This document shows, piece by piece, positions 34,406 through 46,329 of a stretch of DNA of 64,000 nt (the stretch's first letter is position 1; every line of letters begins with the position of its first letter). Position numbers and translations under genes: made by a program. Location of the stretch: the NCBI RefSeq assembly GCF_904849725.1, contig NC_058519.1:578702676-578766675 (forward strand). The letters are read 5' to 3'. A model generated the notes under the pieces. It worked only from the letters and a program-made list of their open reading frames with translations. It made no database searches and was not told where the DNA came from. The DNA comes from Hordeum vulgare subsp. vulgare. Taxonomy: Eukaryota > Streptophyta > Magnoliopsida > Poales > Poaceae.

Positions 34406-36189
34406 ATTTAAGGGCAAAAATCAAATGGCAAAAAATCACACATGTGTGTACTGAATTCTTATTGGTGAAGAGATTGAAGCCTTGGATCGATGACATGGCA
34501 TGAATCCATCCGTCCACACTCCACATCCAAGAGAAATATCTTGCCTTATCTCTTGACGACGTACTCTACCACAACAATCCAACCTTTTGTAGAACCACGG
34601 ACATGACACACACTTCTTTCATGCCATGGCTAAAGGGACGGAGGAGGCCTACTCCACACTCCGACTAGGAACATGACACGATGGGGCAGGGAGCGCTCAA
34701 CATCGGGTGGTCGTGTGTGAAGCGGGTGCCCTGGAGAGCACGAGGCCCGTCGCTGGGCGTATACGCGGGCACGAGCACGAAGCGATTGTCCAACTCGTTT
34801 TCTTTATCCGGTGGCATAACTGCTTCAATGGGTTCAGCATACGAAAAGGTAGCATCATGGAGGCGCATTTCGTGGACATGTAAGCTAGCTTTCCATGCAT
34901 CTCTTTCCAAGAAGCCATCCACCAAGCTGGGTGCTAGCAAGTTTGCCGGATAGTACTAATCCAATATTGTTTTTCTATGTCTAAGTATGGTATATCTAGC
35001 CATCTAATCGATTGTTGATTCTTCTCATCCATGAAAATTCTCCAAGGCATCAAACTAATCACAAAATCTCTCTTGTGAAGTCCCGAACTTTCTCGTGCAA
35101 TTGTTTTTGAGAAAAAACATTATGCATAATTAGTGTAATAACTAATTTCCATTAGTATACTTGAGTAAGTAATATAAAAAATAATAATAATAGAAATAAA
35201 ATTCAATTTTTCTACAAGATAGTTAATTTAATGCGTGAGATGCGCTCCAAATTTCAGCTCATTTGGACATATGAGTAAGTGTGAGCAAAAAAGAGGATAA
35301 ATTGGGTCACAACAATACATGAACAATAAACTTTTTTACAAACACCAAATTTATATTTTTTGTCGAGGGATACGAAAATGTCCAAATGATCCGAAATTTG
35401 GTGCGCACCGCACACACCAAATTCTCTAATGTGCAAAAAATGGATTTTTTTTATTTTGTTTTAGTATTTGTTTTGATTTTTTTGATGCATCATAGGCGCA
35501 CATGAGTGTGGGCACCGAATCGTTGCTTTGTGTAATGATGCACTTTTTTTTATCTTGACACCTTTTTCTCTTGTTTTTTCAAGATGGGATACAATAAGAA
35601 ACCTAAGAAGGTTTTGCCGTTGATGTCATCGATGACCAATAGACTGATGAAGCTTTATGACATAATTGGATGTGATTACTAGTTGTATGTATTGACTATA
35701 GTGTGATGTGAGATAGTACGTTGTATTTTGTGTGTTTTATGACAAAGATTGAAAAGAAATGATATAATGGATTTTGAATGTGCATTCTTGCGTTATGTTT
35801 GTTTGTTGAAACATGATCATAGTAAATTAATTATTATCTAGATGATTTTAGGACTAGTTAACGTAGCACTAATATCACACATTGCACATAGTTTTTTGGA
35901 TCTAATTGTGTGTGATGGCATTTATATCATACAAATTTTTTAGTTATAATCATGTCTAATGACTCGCGCATTACGTACATTTTTCATGAAATGATCGTGG
36001 GTGATGCTAATCCAAATTGCACACAGTTTTTGTGTTGAATTGTGTGGGATGTACCCCAAATCACAAACATTTTTGGTAGCGTGTGCGATGGACTCCCCCC
36101 TCATAGCCCACACGGGCGTGGTGATGGTTTGAAACTGTGTCACTAAAAGGGGTTAAAAACTGTTTGCTTAGGACGTCGTTACACCAGTG

Positions 36190-39138
36190 AACCATACAGT
36201 ACAATCAACAAACAATAAGTGTTGTGCCTAGTGTTAGTTTCATTGTATTGTGGGATCATATGTGAGGGTTAACTCAATTGAGTATGGAAACAACATAGTG
36301 CTTGTCTCTTGGGATAGATATGACATAAGATTTCATATGCAAGTTGCAGTAAGGGTTCATCACACAAGAAGTATGTGATGTCAAGTTGTGGTTATCATAA
36401 TCCAATCAAAGAATCTTAACAAGAGAGTCACTGTCTATGAATCTTGGATATCAAAGTTCATGTTCAAGTTTGAATGAAAATTCAAACTTGTTGACCTTTC
36501 ACGAGCTTGAATCAATTTAACTTATACCATCTCTTTGTTCCTAAATTCAACTACAAATCCAATAATCATTAAGTTTATTATTAAATAATTTTTAAGCTAA
36601 AGTCAATAATAAATCCAATAACTTAGATAGTTTATTTATTGATTTTAGTTGAATTAAAGTCAAATATCAATCCCAAAACATTTATTAGGGTTTAAAAGAG
36701 TTTCAAACTAGCTTGGGTTCATCTATCCTTAATAATCAAGTATTAACTAAAAAATAATTTACTAGGTATAATTTTATTTAATAGACTATTTGAATTAATT
36801 TTATTCAAATTAAACCTAGGGTTTCAAAATTGTATTGAAACTATGCTTGAATTAGGTTCCAATATTATTTAAATTACGTAAAGTCAAATAATAATCCAAA
36901 ATGTTTACTAAAGTTCATTTTATGTTTCTCAAACTAACTCTTTCATAATTGTTTTATTAACAACACTTGACTTAATTTAAACCTAATTAGATTTTAATTA
37001 TGTCCTATATTGTATTCTGTTTAAAACATAATTTTAAATTACTCAAACCAAAGTCTGTTGAAATGAAACTAAATTCCACTAGGTTCATTTTTGCAAAAAG
37101 AAACAATTAATTTGGATTCTTAAAATGCAAGGTATGACCTATTCAAATTCAAACTCATTATATTAGAATTTGAAATTTAAAATTCAAATTCAAAATTTTA
37201 TACCTGTGTAAAATTGCATTTCATAAGGTTCATTTTGAAAAAGTTTCACCTAATTTGGACTTACAAATAAATAAGTTATGAGTGATTCAAGTCGAGGGGC
37301 TTTTCTGCAAAATTACCATTTTATTTGAATTATCAATTTAATTTGATTTTTTTATTGTGGATAAGGTTGGTACACGTGGCATGTTTCTATTGGCTGATAT
37401 TGATTGAGTTTAAGAGGATTAACATGGACCGCACGATGGAGATCTAACGAACGAGATTAGATCCACAGCTCACCTAAGCGGTGAGGTCATCGGACCTCGC
37501 CGAAAAATGCAAGCACGGCGGCACTACACTCGAGCGTCGTTAGATTCGACACCCCATGAGGTCCTGGACTGCGACCATGGGATGGACGGGCGCAAGGGGG
37601 TCGACAATGGGGGTCGATGGTGGCCTCAGGATGGTTGGGGACGACAGAGATGACCCCGGGGAGTCGCCGGATTTGGTGCGGATGGCAGAGAGCTTCAGGC
37701 GTGGTTGCTATGCTCACAACAAAGGGCGTTTGGACGCGCCAAAAGGTCAGAGAGGTGCATATGTGCACGTCGATCGCACTAGACATGGTTGCGGTGTCAA
37801 TTGGGTGTTGATCTCGCCGGAGACAACGACGACGCGAAAGAGGGTTTGGGTTCCATTGAAGGTGGCCCTCTAGGGGTCTTCGTGATTCTGGATATTGTCT
37901 GGAAGGTTTGTCGGCATGCAGTGGTTACAATTGTGGCGGTAGATTGTCGAGAGGGGGTCGGTGGTGGCCGGAATCATTGTCGGGGTTTCTATATCAGTGC
38001 ACCGACAATGGGGGTGTGGCGGAGCAGTCTGCCGGTGTCGGGCTCGATTTAGTGGGGCAAATGGACGAGGGGGTCGATGGTGTATTTATGAGCACGATGG
38101 TTGTGGAGCGTTTGGATGTGGACGGCGTGGCTAGGGTCGTTCTCGGGATAATGGGGAGGGGAGGGTTGCCGAAGAGACAAGGCTGGCACGCGGGTCCGGA
38201 ATGTGAGTGGAATAGAGGGAGGGGAGAGGGGGGCTGGGTTAGCTGGCTGGGATCACTAGGTGTGCTTCGGTGTGGCTAGCTTGTCTTGTTGGCTCTTTTT
38301 TTGATTTTTCTTTTTTGTTTTGCTTCTTCTTTTTTGTGTATGTTTGTAAATTCACATAGGATTTGAATTTGATTTTTTTTCTTTCAACAGATGATAGTTT
38401 ATAAATTCCAGATGGAATATTTGTGAAATGATGGACAATTATTTTGGGCATTTGGACAATATATTTACTGCAATTATATTTCCCTTTTGAATTTGAACGT
38501 GCTTTCAAAGCCAAAGTTGTGTGAGTTTCAATGTTGAAAATAGGTAGAGGGTCTAGGTCTTTATTCGGACTTATGAAATATCAATTCCAACCAAATTTAA
38601 ATGCAATTAAAAATTTCATTGAATACCCTTTTTATTTAAATTAGTTTGAAAATGATTCCAACTCAAATTTTTGGGAAATTTCAATTTGACTTGGATATTC
38701 TTGGGACTTATGTAACTACTTTTGTCCAACAATTTTTCAAAGGGCCTGGGTTCCAACTACGGCTAGCTAAGTTTCTACTAGTTTCCTTAGTGTTCCACCC
38801 CTTCTAATCAATCAATCAATCAAGCAAGCAATATTAGCTAACAAGAAATCAAACCAGGGTTTTTTGAAAATAAAATTAATTCCGTGCAAAAAAAATACAT
38901 ACCAGGTTTGGGAAAAATCTACGATATGACACATTATTGCTCAATTCTAACATTTTTCTCTTAATTTGCACGAAGTATTCAAAGAAAGAAATTCTGAGGA
39001 AATCCTCGGACATCAAGAAAGGAAGAGCAAAAATGTACTATAAAAAAGTATTTTTTTGGAGATTCAAAAACTCCAGAAAATCTCTTTCGGGAGAAAATAA
39101 GCCAGAACCTACAAGATGGGCCACATGGGCCACATGTT
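36190..39138. other. unclassified AT-rich sequence with a GC-rich core, no gene called
   Basis: 36400-37400 is rich in AATTCAAATT-type sequence. 37480-38280 is G-rich, with overlapping open frames on both strands that look like an LTR or untranslated segment, not a gene. 38800-38832 has a short (AATC)n/(AAGC)n microsatellite. The AT-rich plus GC-rich layout resembles long LTRs of Gypsy elements, but I found no ends. Confidence 0.4.
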
Positions 39139-40944
39139 TGTTGGAAATATGCCCTAGAGGCAATGATAAAATAGTTATTAATATATTTCCTGTTTCAAGA
39201 TAATCGTTTATTATCCATGCTATAATTGTATTGAATGAAAACATAGATACATGTGTGAATACCTAGACAAAACTATGTCCCTAGCAAGCATATAGTTGGC
39301 TAGCCAGCTGATCAAGGATAGTCAGGGTTTTCTGACTATATGCAAGTGTTGTCACTTGATAAGTGGATCACATCATTAGGAGAATCATGTGATGGACTAG
39401 ACCCAAACTATGAACGTAGCATGTGATCGTGTCATTTTATTGCTATTTTTTTTGCGTGTCCAGTATTTATTCCTATAACGATGAGATCATGTACCTCACT
39501 GACATCGGGGGAATACCTTGTGTGTATCAAACGTTGCAACGTAACTGGGTGACTATAAAGGTGCTCTACAGGTATCTCCAAAGGTGTCCATTGAGATAGT
39601 ATGGATCAAGAGTGGGATTTGTCACTCCGTGTGATGGAGAGTTATCTCGGGGCCCACTCGATAATACAACATCACAAACAAGCCTTGCAAGCAATGTGAC
39701 TAAGTGTAAGTCACGGGATCTTGTATTACGAAACGAGTAAAGAGACTTGCCGGTAACGAGATTGAAATAGGTATGCGGATACCGATGATCGAATCTCGGG
39801 CAAGTAACATACCGAAGGACAAAGGGAATGACGTACGGGATTATATGAATCCTTGGTACAGAGGTTCAACTAATAAGATCTTTGTAGAATATGTAGGATC
39901 CAATATGGGCATCCAGGTCCCGCTATTGCATATTGACCGGGGAGTGTCTCGGGTCATGTCTGCATAGTTCTCGAACCTGCAGGGTCTGCACACTTAAGGT
40001 TCGATGATGTTTTAGTATAGTTGAGTTATATGTGTGGTTACCGAAGGTTGTTTGGAGTCCCGGATGAGATCACGGTCATCACGAGGATTTCCGGAATGGT
40101 TCGGAAACGAAGATTGATATATAGGATGGTTTCATTTGGTCACCGGAAAGTTTCGGGCATTTCCGACAGTGTACCGGGAGTGACAAATGGGTTCCGGGTA
40201 TTCACCGGGAGGGGCCCACCAACCCGGGAGTGAGCCCAGTGACCCTAGGGTGGCGCACCAACCCTTAGTGGGCTGGTTAGGCTAGCGCAATAGGGCCATG
40301 GCGCCACAAGTGTAAAAGCACCAAAGGAAAGAAAAAAAGAAAGAGGGAGGTGGGAAGAGAGAGGAGGACTCCTCCTTCCCCAAACCGAATTGGAGTTGGA
40401 GTCCTCCTCTCCACTTCGACCGGCGCCATTGGGGCTCCCTTGAGCCCCAAGGCTAGCCCCTCCCCTACTCCTATATATACTGGTGGTTTTAGGGCTTTTG
40501 AGACACAACTTTGCCACATGCAACTCAAACCTATACCACGTAGTTTTACCTCTAGATCGGATTTCTGCGGAGCTCGGGCGGAGCCTTGCAGGAGTAGATC
40601 ATCAGCACCACCGGAGCACCGTCACGATGCCCGAGAACTCATCTACTTCTCCGTCTCTCTTGCTGGATCAAGAAGGCCGAGATCGTCATCGAGTTGTACG
40701 TGTGCTGAACGCGGAGGTGTCGTCCGTTCCGCGCTAGATCGAAACGTATCGTGGGACGGATCGAGGGACGACGGTGATTTGAATCACGAAGCTGTACCAC
40801 TACATCAACCGCGTTTCTTAACGCTTCCCACTTAGCAATCTACTAGGGCACGTAGATCTAATCTTCTCTCGTAGATGGACATCACCATGATAGGTCTTCG
40901 TGTGCATAGGAATTTTTTTGTTTCCCATGCAACGTTCCCCAACA
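39139..40944 (+). repeat. Copia 5' LTR (BARE1/WIS/Angela-like, 1806 bp)
   Basis: Begins TGTTGGAAATATGCCCTAG and ends TTCCCCAACA, aligning end to end with 50551-52352. It is followed at once by GTGACATCATGAG, a degenerate primer-binding site. Promoter block: two stacked hairpins and a TATA box at 40472-40479. Confidence 0.9.
40361..40479 (+). promoter_or_regulatory. Copia LTR promoter: two hairpins and TATA box
   Basis: Perfect arms GAGGAGGACTCC (40361-40372) and GGAGTCCTCCTC (40398-40409), then TTGGGGCTC...GAGCCCCAA (about 40434-40455), then TATATATA (40472-40479). Confidence 0.6.
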
Positions 40945-41529
40945 GTGACATCATGAGGTAGGTTCATGCATAGATGTTATCTCGAGTAGAACATAAAAGG
41001 TTTTGTGGACGTTGATGTTCGATTTGCTTCCCTCCTTAGTCTTTTCTCGATTCGGCGGTATTGTTGGATTGAAGCAGCCCGAACCAACATTACTCGTACG
41101 CTTACGAGGGACTGGTTTCATCGACTGACATACAACTCGTTGCATAAAGATGACTGGCGGGTGTCAGTTTCTTCAACTTTAGTTGAATTGGTTTTGACCG
41201 AGGCGGTCCTTGGAGAGAGGTTAAATAGCAATTTGCACATCTTCGTTGTGGTTTTTGCATAAGTAAGATACGATCATACTAGATACCCATAGCAGCCACA
41301 TAAAACATGCAACAACAAACTAGAGGACATCTAACTTGTTTTTAGAGGGTATGCTTGTTATATGATATGGCCAATGACGTGATGTGATATATTGGATGCA
41401 TGAGATGATCATGTTGTAATAGTTAATATCGACTTGCACGTCGATGCTACAGCAACCGGCAAGAGACATGGGTTGTCTTTAAACTAACGTTTGTGTTTGC
41501 AGATGTGTTTACTATATTGTTAGGTCGTA
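40945..41529 (+). mobile_element. truncated Copia leader after the LTR at 39139
   Basis: 40945-41529 align with 52353-52940 of the Copia element at 50551. Then the match ends abruptly, so the element kept only its LTR and about 585 bases of leader. Gag, pol and the 3' LTR are missing. Confidence 0.8.
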
Positions 41530-42159
41530 AATCTTAAGTCTTTAAATTAAAGTTTGTGTTTGCAGACATTTTCGTCAATGACGAGGCGATTACGATGACT
41601 TCGTAAATCTTAAGATGATATGTCGGTTCAGTACTTATAATGATAGAGTATATGCGTATGTGTTTATATAGAGATGAGTGTGCGCGTGCCAATACGCACG
41701 GTTGCCATCCTCGTACATGTTGTGCACGGTGGTTAGCGGGTAGATAGTGGCTCGCACACGTCCTAAAGCATCGGTTATGCTACTCCTACTACTACTACTC
41801 CGATCAATGACAAAAGTGTGTTCAATGAAGTACACACTCTCTCTCTCGCTCGCATTCATGGTATGTTCACGTCGCATAAACCGAGAGCGGAAGCCCGGCA
41901 GCGGCAGCCGCAGCCGCTTCCTCCTCGAAACCGCAAGAGACGAGATCACAGGCGTGCTGCGCGGTATCTTGGGCAGGGGCACGCGGTTGGCGCGCGGCTG
42001 CACGCACAGCAAACTCCCGATGCATGCTCAATCAATACCAGTGCTTCGCGTACCGAGAACCAGTCCATAGACTGAAGAGTACGGTTACACATACGCACGC
42101 ACGGGGAGCAGCAGTGACCCATCACGGTGAGAGCAGGGGCGGAAGGCCACATCGCCAAG
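41530..42159 (+). promoter_or_regulatory. upstream region of the helicase gene
   Basis: Starts with a local duplication at the Copia break (CGTAAATCTTAAG at 41526-41538 and 41602-41614). It contains a short CTA run (about 41778-41800), a CT-rich stretch (CACACTCTCTCTCTCGCTCG, about 41833-41852) and GC-rich sequence toward the ATG, compatible with a plant promoter and 5' untranslated region. No TATA box can be assigned with confidence. Confidence 0.35.
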
Positions 42160-45100
42160 ATGGGGAAGAAAGGTGGAGAGAGGAAGAGGAAGAAGGGGCA
42201 GGACGACGACGAGGAGCTCGTCAACCTCATCTTCTCCTGGTCCCTCCGAGACGTCGCCAACCAGGACCTCTTCAGGGACAAGGTACGTACGTAGTAACTC
42301 GATCGATCTCATACGCTCGACCACCATTTTCCCAGCTCGAATCATGCTAACATGCATGCAGAGCAGCACTTGACGACCGTGAATGCGATGTGCATCGATC
42401 TCTGTCACGCAGGTGAACACGATACCTGAGAGGTTCTTCGGTCTGAAGAGCTACCTGGATTCGTTCAGGGCACCGTTGCTGGAGGAGATCCGAGCGGAGA
42501 TGAGCTCCACCTTGGACCCGCAGCCCAATGGCTCCACCCCCGTGGAAATACGGTCGCTGGTTAGCCTCCTTCCCAAGGGAGCCAAGGGCGTCAAGATCAC
42601 CCCGTTTTACCGCGTCACCGTCTCCGGCCGCCGTGGGGCTTGTTCCCCGTGCATCGGCGACATCGTCGCGCTGTCGGGGGCGACGCCGCTTCGGCCGTCG
42701 GGGCACGTTAGCGACGGCAGCCCCTACTGCCTCGCCCACGTCAAGGAAGTCACCAGCAAGTGCAGCTTTGTGATCAGAGCGTCCAAGGTAATTGAAGACG
42801 TAAGCTGCTACGCGTTCGTTGTCAGCTTGCTCAGTTTCATACCCTACGCGCGCATCTGGCGGTGCCTCAACTACGAAGCTGCCGTCGAGAGGAATGCAGA
42901 CCTCGTTAAGGTCATCGCCGGCGACAGCACCCTGCAGGCAAGCAACTACTAATGCCTAATTAATTGCGCTCGCTTTACATAGCTCGCTCTGCATGAATTG
43001 GGCGTTCGTTTCTCTGATTTCCTCGTGTGAATGATCCTCGTGATCGGGCATGCAGTGCACTAGCCTGACCCGCGGCACCGGCGTTCTGCTAACGGCCGGC
43101 ACGCTATCTCCGTTCGGGCTCAACGAGTCGCAAGCCAACGCCATTCTGAGCTGCATTTCGGCGGTGCAGTGCGACAAGTTCAGTCTCATCTGGGGTCCGC
43201 CCGGCACGGGCAAAACAAAGACCATCAGCGTGCTCTTGCTGGCGGTGATGGTGATGACGAAAAGCCAGAGCAAATGCCGGGTCCTGACGTGCGCGCCGAC
43301 CAACACAGCCATCTGCCAGGTAGCATCACGCCTCCTCGCACTAAGGAAGCAGCACCCAAATGCCGGCGCCGGAGGGTGCCACGGAGATCTTCTGCTGTTC
43401 GGCAACAAGAAACGCATGGCCATCGACAACGATCTCAGTGAGATCTTCCTGGACACTCGTGTGAAGCGGCTAAGCAAGTGCTTCTCGCCGGCGACCGGCT
43501 GGAAGCCGGGCCTCCTTTCACTGGAAGTCTTTCTGACAGATCCGATAACTCTGAAATACCAGTATAATCAAGCACGCGAGAAGAATGCTAGCACAAATTT
43601 ACCCGAGTCGTCCTTCGTCAGGTCAAGGTTCCACGAGATCTCCCGGAAGCTTACCGCGTGCTTGAGAACAATCATGTCACACGTCCCTAGAGACGTCATC
43701 CTGGAGAAGAACTGTCGGAACATCGCTTCGCTGAACAAGATGCTCGGGGACTTCAGCAAGCTGCTCGGCGGGAAGCATGCCGGGAACGCGGTCGTGACGG
43801 ACGTGTTCATGCGTACGGTGACGGGAGAGCAATGCCATGGCTCAGAAACAGTTCGCGCCCTGAGGCAGACCATGTCGGCGATCCTAGGCGTCACGAGAGC
43901 TCTGGCAAGAGACCTGAAGCTTCCTCGCACACGCCATGGCCCCACGATCAAGAAGTTCTGCCTTCGAAGTGCCTCCCTTGTTTTCTGCACCGTGTCTGGC
44001 TCGGCCAAGCTGAACAAGCAGAAGATGGACTTGCTGCTGATCGATGAGGCTGCACAGCTGAAGGAATGCGAATCCCTCATCCCGTTACAGGTCTCTGGAC
44101 TGAAGCACGCAGTCCTTATCGGCGATGAGTGCCAATTGCCAGCAACCGTGAAAAGCAAGGTCCAGTTTACAGTCAACTCTCCTTGCGAATTATTTCTTCA
44201 GAAATGGCTTCGCTCTAGCAGTACTTTCTTATGTTTCTGCACAAACTTGAGCATTACTACATGTCGCAGGTTTCGGATAGTGCGTTGCTGGGTAGAAGCC
44301 TTTTTGAAAGACTAGGTTTACTGGGGCACAAGAAGCACCTTCTGAACATGCAGTACAGGATGCACCCTTCCATCAGCGTCTTCCCGAACCTCAGTTTCTA
44401 CAACAGGCAGATCTTGGACGGCCCCAACGTCACGCAGACGAAACACGGCCGTAGCTACCTCCCAGGCGCGATGTTCGGGCCATACTCGTTCATCAACATC
44501 AACAGCCTGGAAGATCGCGGCCGCAGCAAGAGGAACATGGCCGAGGTGGCAGCCATACTGCATATACTGGGCAGTCTCAAGCAAGGTGCGTCCACATATA
44601 TGGCCTGTCACTGAGTTTCTCTCTGAACATCTGCATGCTCACTGCTTATGCCGTGTGGTTTACCGTGCAGCTTGTGTCAGCGCGGGGCAGGTGGTCAGCG
44701 TGGGCGTCATATGCCCGTACGCCGCGCAGGTGGAGGCGATTCAGGGGAGGACAGGGGATGTAAAGGCGATGCGGCCCCTGGTTCTTCGCGTCAACTCCGT
44801 GGATGGGTTCCAGGGCAGCGAGGAAGACGTTATCATCCTCTCCACCGTCAGGTCCAACGCCACGGGCTCCATCGGCTTCCTCTCCAACCGGCGACGCGCC
44901 AACGTCGCCCTGACGAGGGCAAGGTACGTGCGTTCGTGCGCACACCTAGATCTGGATGAAATGTAAACGGCTTTGCTAAAAATCAGTCGACTGAGACTTC
45001 ACAGTCGATATTGTTGTCCGTTGATTTTGCATCAAGATTCGTGCAAATGAAAAAATTTCCCAGTTTTTTTTCTTTTTGCATGTTATATTACTTGACTGAG

Positions 45101-45442
45101 ACGTAGGCAATCCTGCCTGAACCTGGAAAGGCCTGATATTTACCTGTCGCCTCGATCGGTTTGCTTGGTTTTTGGTTGCAGGCACTGCCTCTGATCCTGG
45201 GCAATGCAACGACGTTGAGCGGCAGCGGCTCGATCTGGGGAGAGCTGGTCCAGGACGCCAAGGAGCGTCGGTGCTTCTTCGACTGGGACGATGGTGGCAC
45301 GAGCGCTTCTCGGGCCATTTCTCACCGCGCTCGACTGATCGGGCCTGAACGCGGTGGAGCAGCTTCAGCTTTTGACACGCAGCTGGTGGGGTGTGAAGCA
45401 GACAGTATCTGTGACGCTCTAGGTTCCCTGCGACTCGCTTAG
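42160..45442 (+). CDS. SEN1/UPF1-type superfamily 1 helicase, six exons, probable one-base deletion in last exon
   Basis: A plant SEN1-like RNA/DNA helicase, expected to be nuclear and to act on transcripts or R-loops. Exons: 42160-42282, 42413-42937, 43056-44159, 44270-44585, 44671-44923, 45182-45442; phases agree at every junction. The start [13 protein letters not shown] opens with a basic tract. The family's N-terminal block ([20 protein letters not shown], then [18 protein letters not shown]) precedes the helicase core: Walker A GPPGTGKT (residues about 263-270), DEAAQLKE (about 546), GDECQLPA (about 572), YRMHP (about 613), DGFQGSEED (about 734), ALTRAR (about 769). Intron 2 uses a GC donor (CAG/GCAAGC). 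In the last exon a base seems missing right after HCL, giving TGA at 45192-45194. The expected C-terminus ([13 protein letters not shown]...) continues one frame over to TAG 45440-45442. As read, the protein is 777 residues and lacks about 85. It may be a recent pseudogene, a functional truncated allele or a sequence error. Confidence 0.85.
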
Positions 45443-46329
45443 AGAATGCACCATCGGTGGAGCAGTGGCGATTTCTCCTTTTTTTGGTTCTTTTGGGTGT
45501 TAGACTTGGGGTGTGCCTGTTCGGCAAGCGGTCGTGCATGGACTGCAACCCTTCTTTTCAGGTTTCAGCTCACTGGACAAATCTAAAACTGAATGGTGGT
45601 CGAACCTAGTTTCAAATATTTTTGGCAGTGTGTATGTGTTTTTTTTTTGGAACTCAGCAAAAGATTTGACAAATTCATTGATTAAGAAGATGTTTAGAGC
45701 TTTTAGGCCCAAGGCCGAATTATAACACATTACTCTAGTGGCATATAACTACTCAAGAATTTAGCCCCCGCGAAACACCGCAACTCGAACTCATCTTCGA
45801 TTCTAGGGACAAGAACCCCAACTCACACCACCTTGCCACGGAAGACGCGGGCGTTCCTCCTTTTCCAAACTTTATTTTGATCGAAAGGAGTTTTCCCCAC
45901 TTTATTTTATTGCATAAAATGGAGCATAGAGTTGTTCAACATATCCAGCCTACGGGATCCAAACTTCAAGCCAGGGAGGGCAAAATGCTTACTTATTACA
46001 ATGCAAACAAGGCCAACACCCAAGCAGACATAAGGAAAAAACGAAGAAATAGAGCAATTCGAGGCTTACCAGCAGACTGGATTGGAAGCTTGATGGCCCA
46101 TCAACCAGAATGCGCCCTAAGGAAACAACCTTCCAATCAAGCAAAACCTCCAGCCCGATTTTTCATCTCGAGGCGATTCGTAGCAGTTCTCCTCTTTGAT
46201 GGTCCAAGAGCCGGAGACAGGACGCTCAGTGCGAGTTTGAGACCACTCGACGCGAGTTTAACGCGACCCATGGTCTCACGCCGGCTGCCCCTGGGCCCAG
46301 CCAGCTAGAGCCAGTAAGACGCTGAGGAG
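45443..46329. other. region downstream of the helicase gene, no gene seen
   Basis: The start would be the gene's 3' untranslated region. A T-run is at about 45638-45648. From about 45860 there is sequence reminiscent of a decayed transposon tail, but nothing I can name. Open frames here have no recognisable content. Confidence 0.35.

Larger units (their letters stand above)
33082..36189. mobile_element. non-autonomous CACTA-like DNA transposon (3108 bp)
   Basis: The left end starts CACTACTGCAG and the right end reads, on the other strand, CACTGGTGTAACG. The two ends can be aligned further in (GTCCAAAGACAA against GTCCTAAGCAAA). Both are flanked by AAC (33079-33081 and 36190-36192), a 3-base target duplication as CACTA elements make. 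Both subterminal regions (33130-33520 and 35870-36110) are packed with imperfect copies of TGTGTGATG / CACACAGTTTTT, the usual transposase-binding subterminal repeats. No transposase frame is present. The interior holds a direct duplication (about 33561-33920 and 34047-34405). TIR similarity is modest, so the borders rest mainly on the duplication and the CACT ends. Confidence 0.7.

Noticed and set aside
37487..38279. Open frames of 87-123 codons on both strands
   Set aside because: G-rich sequence with open frames in several overlapping registers, no recognisable motif, no splice support.
42956..44176. Minus-strand ORFs of 173 and 202 codons
   Set aside because: Shadows of the helicase exons on the plus strand; no domain content.
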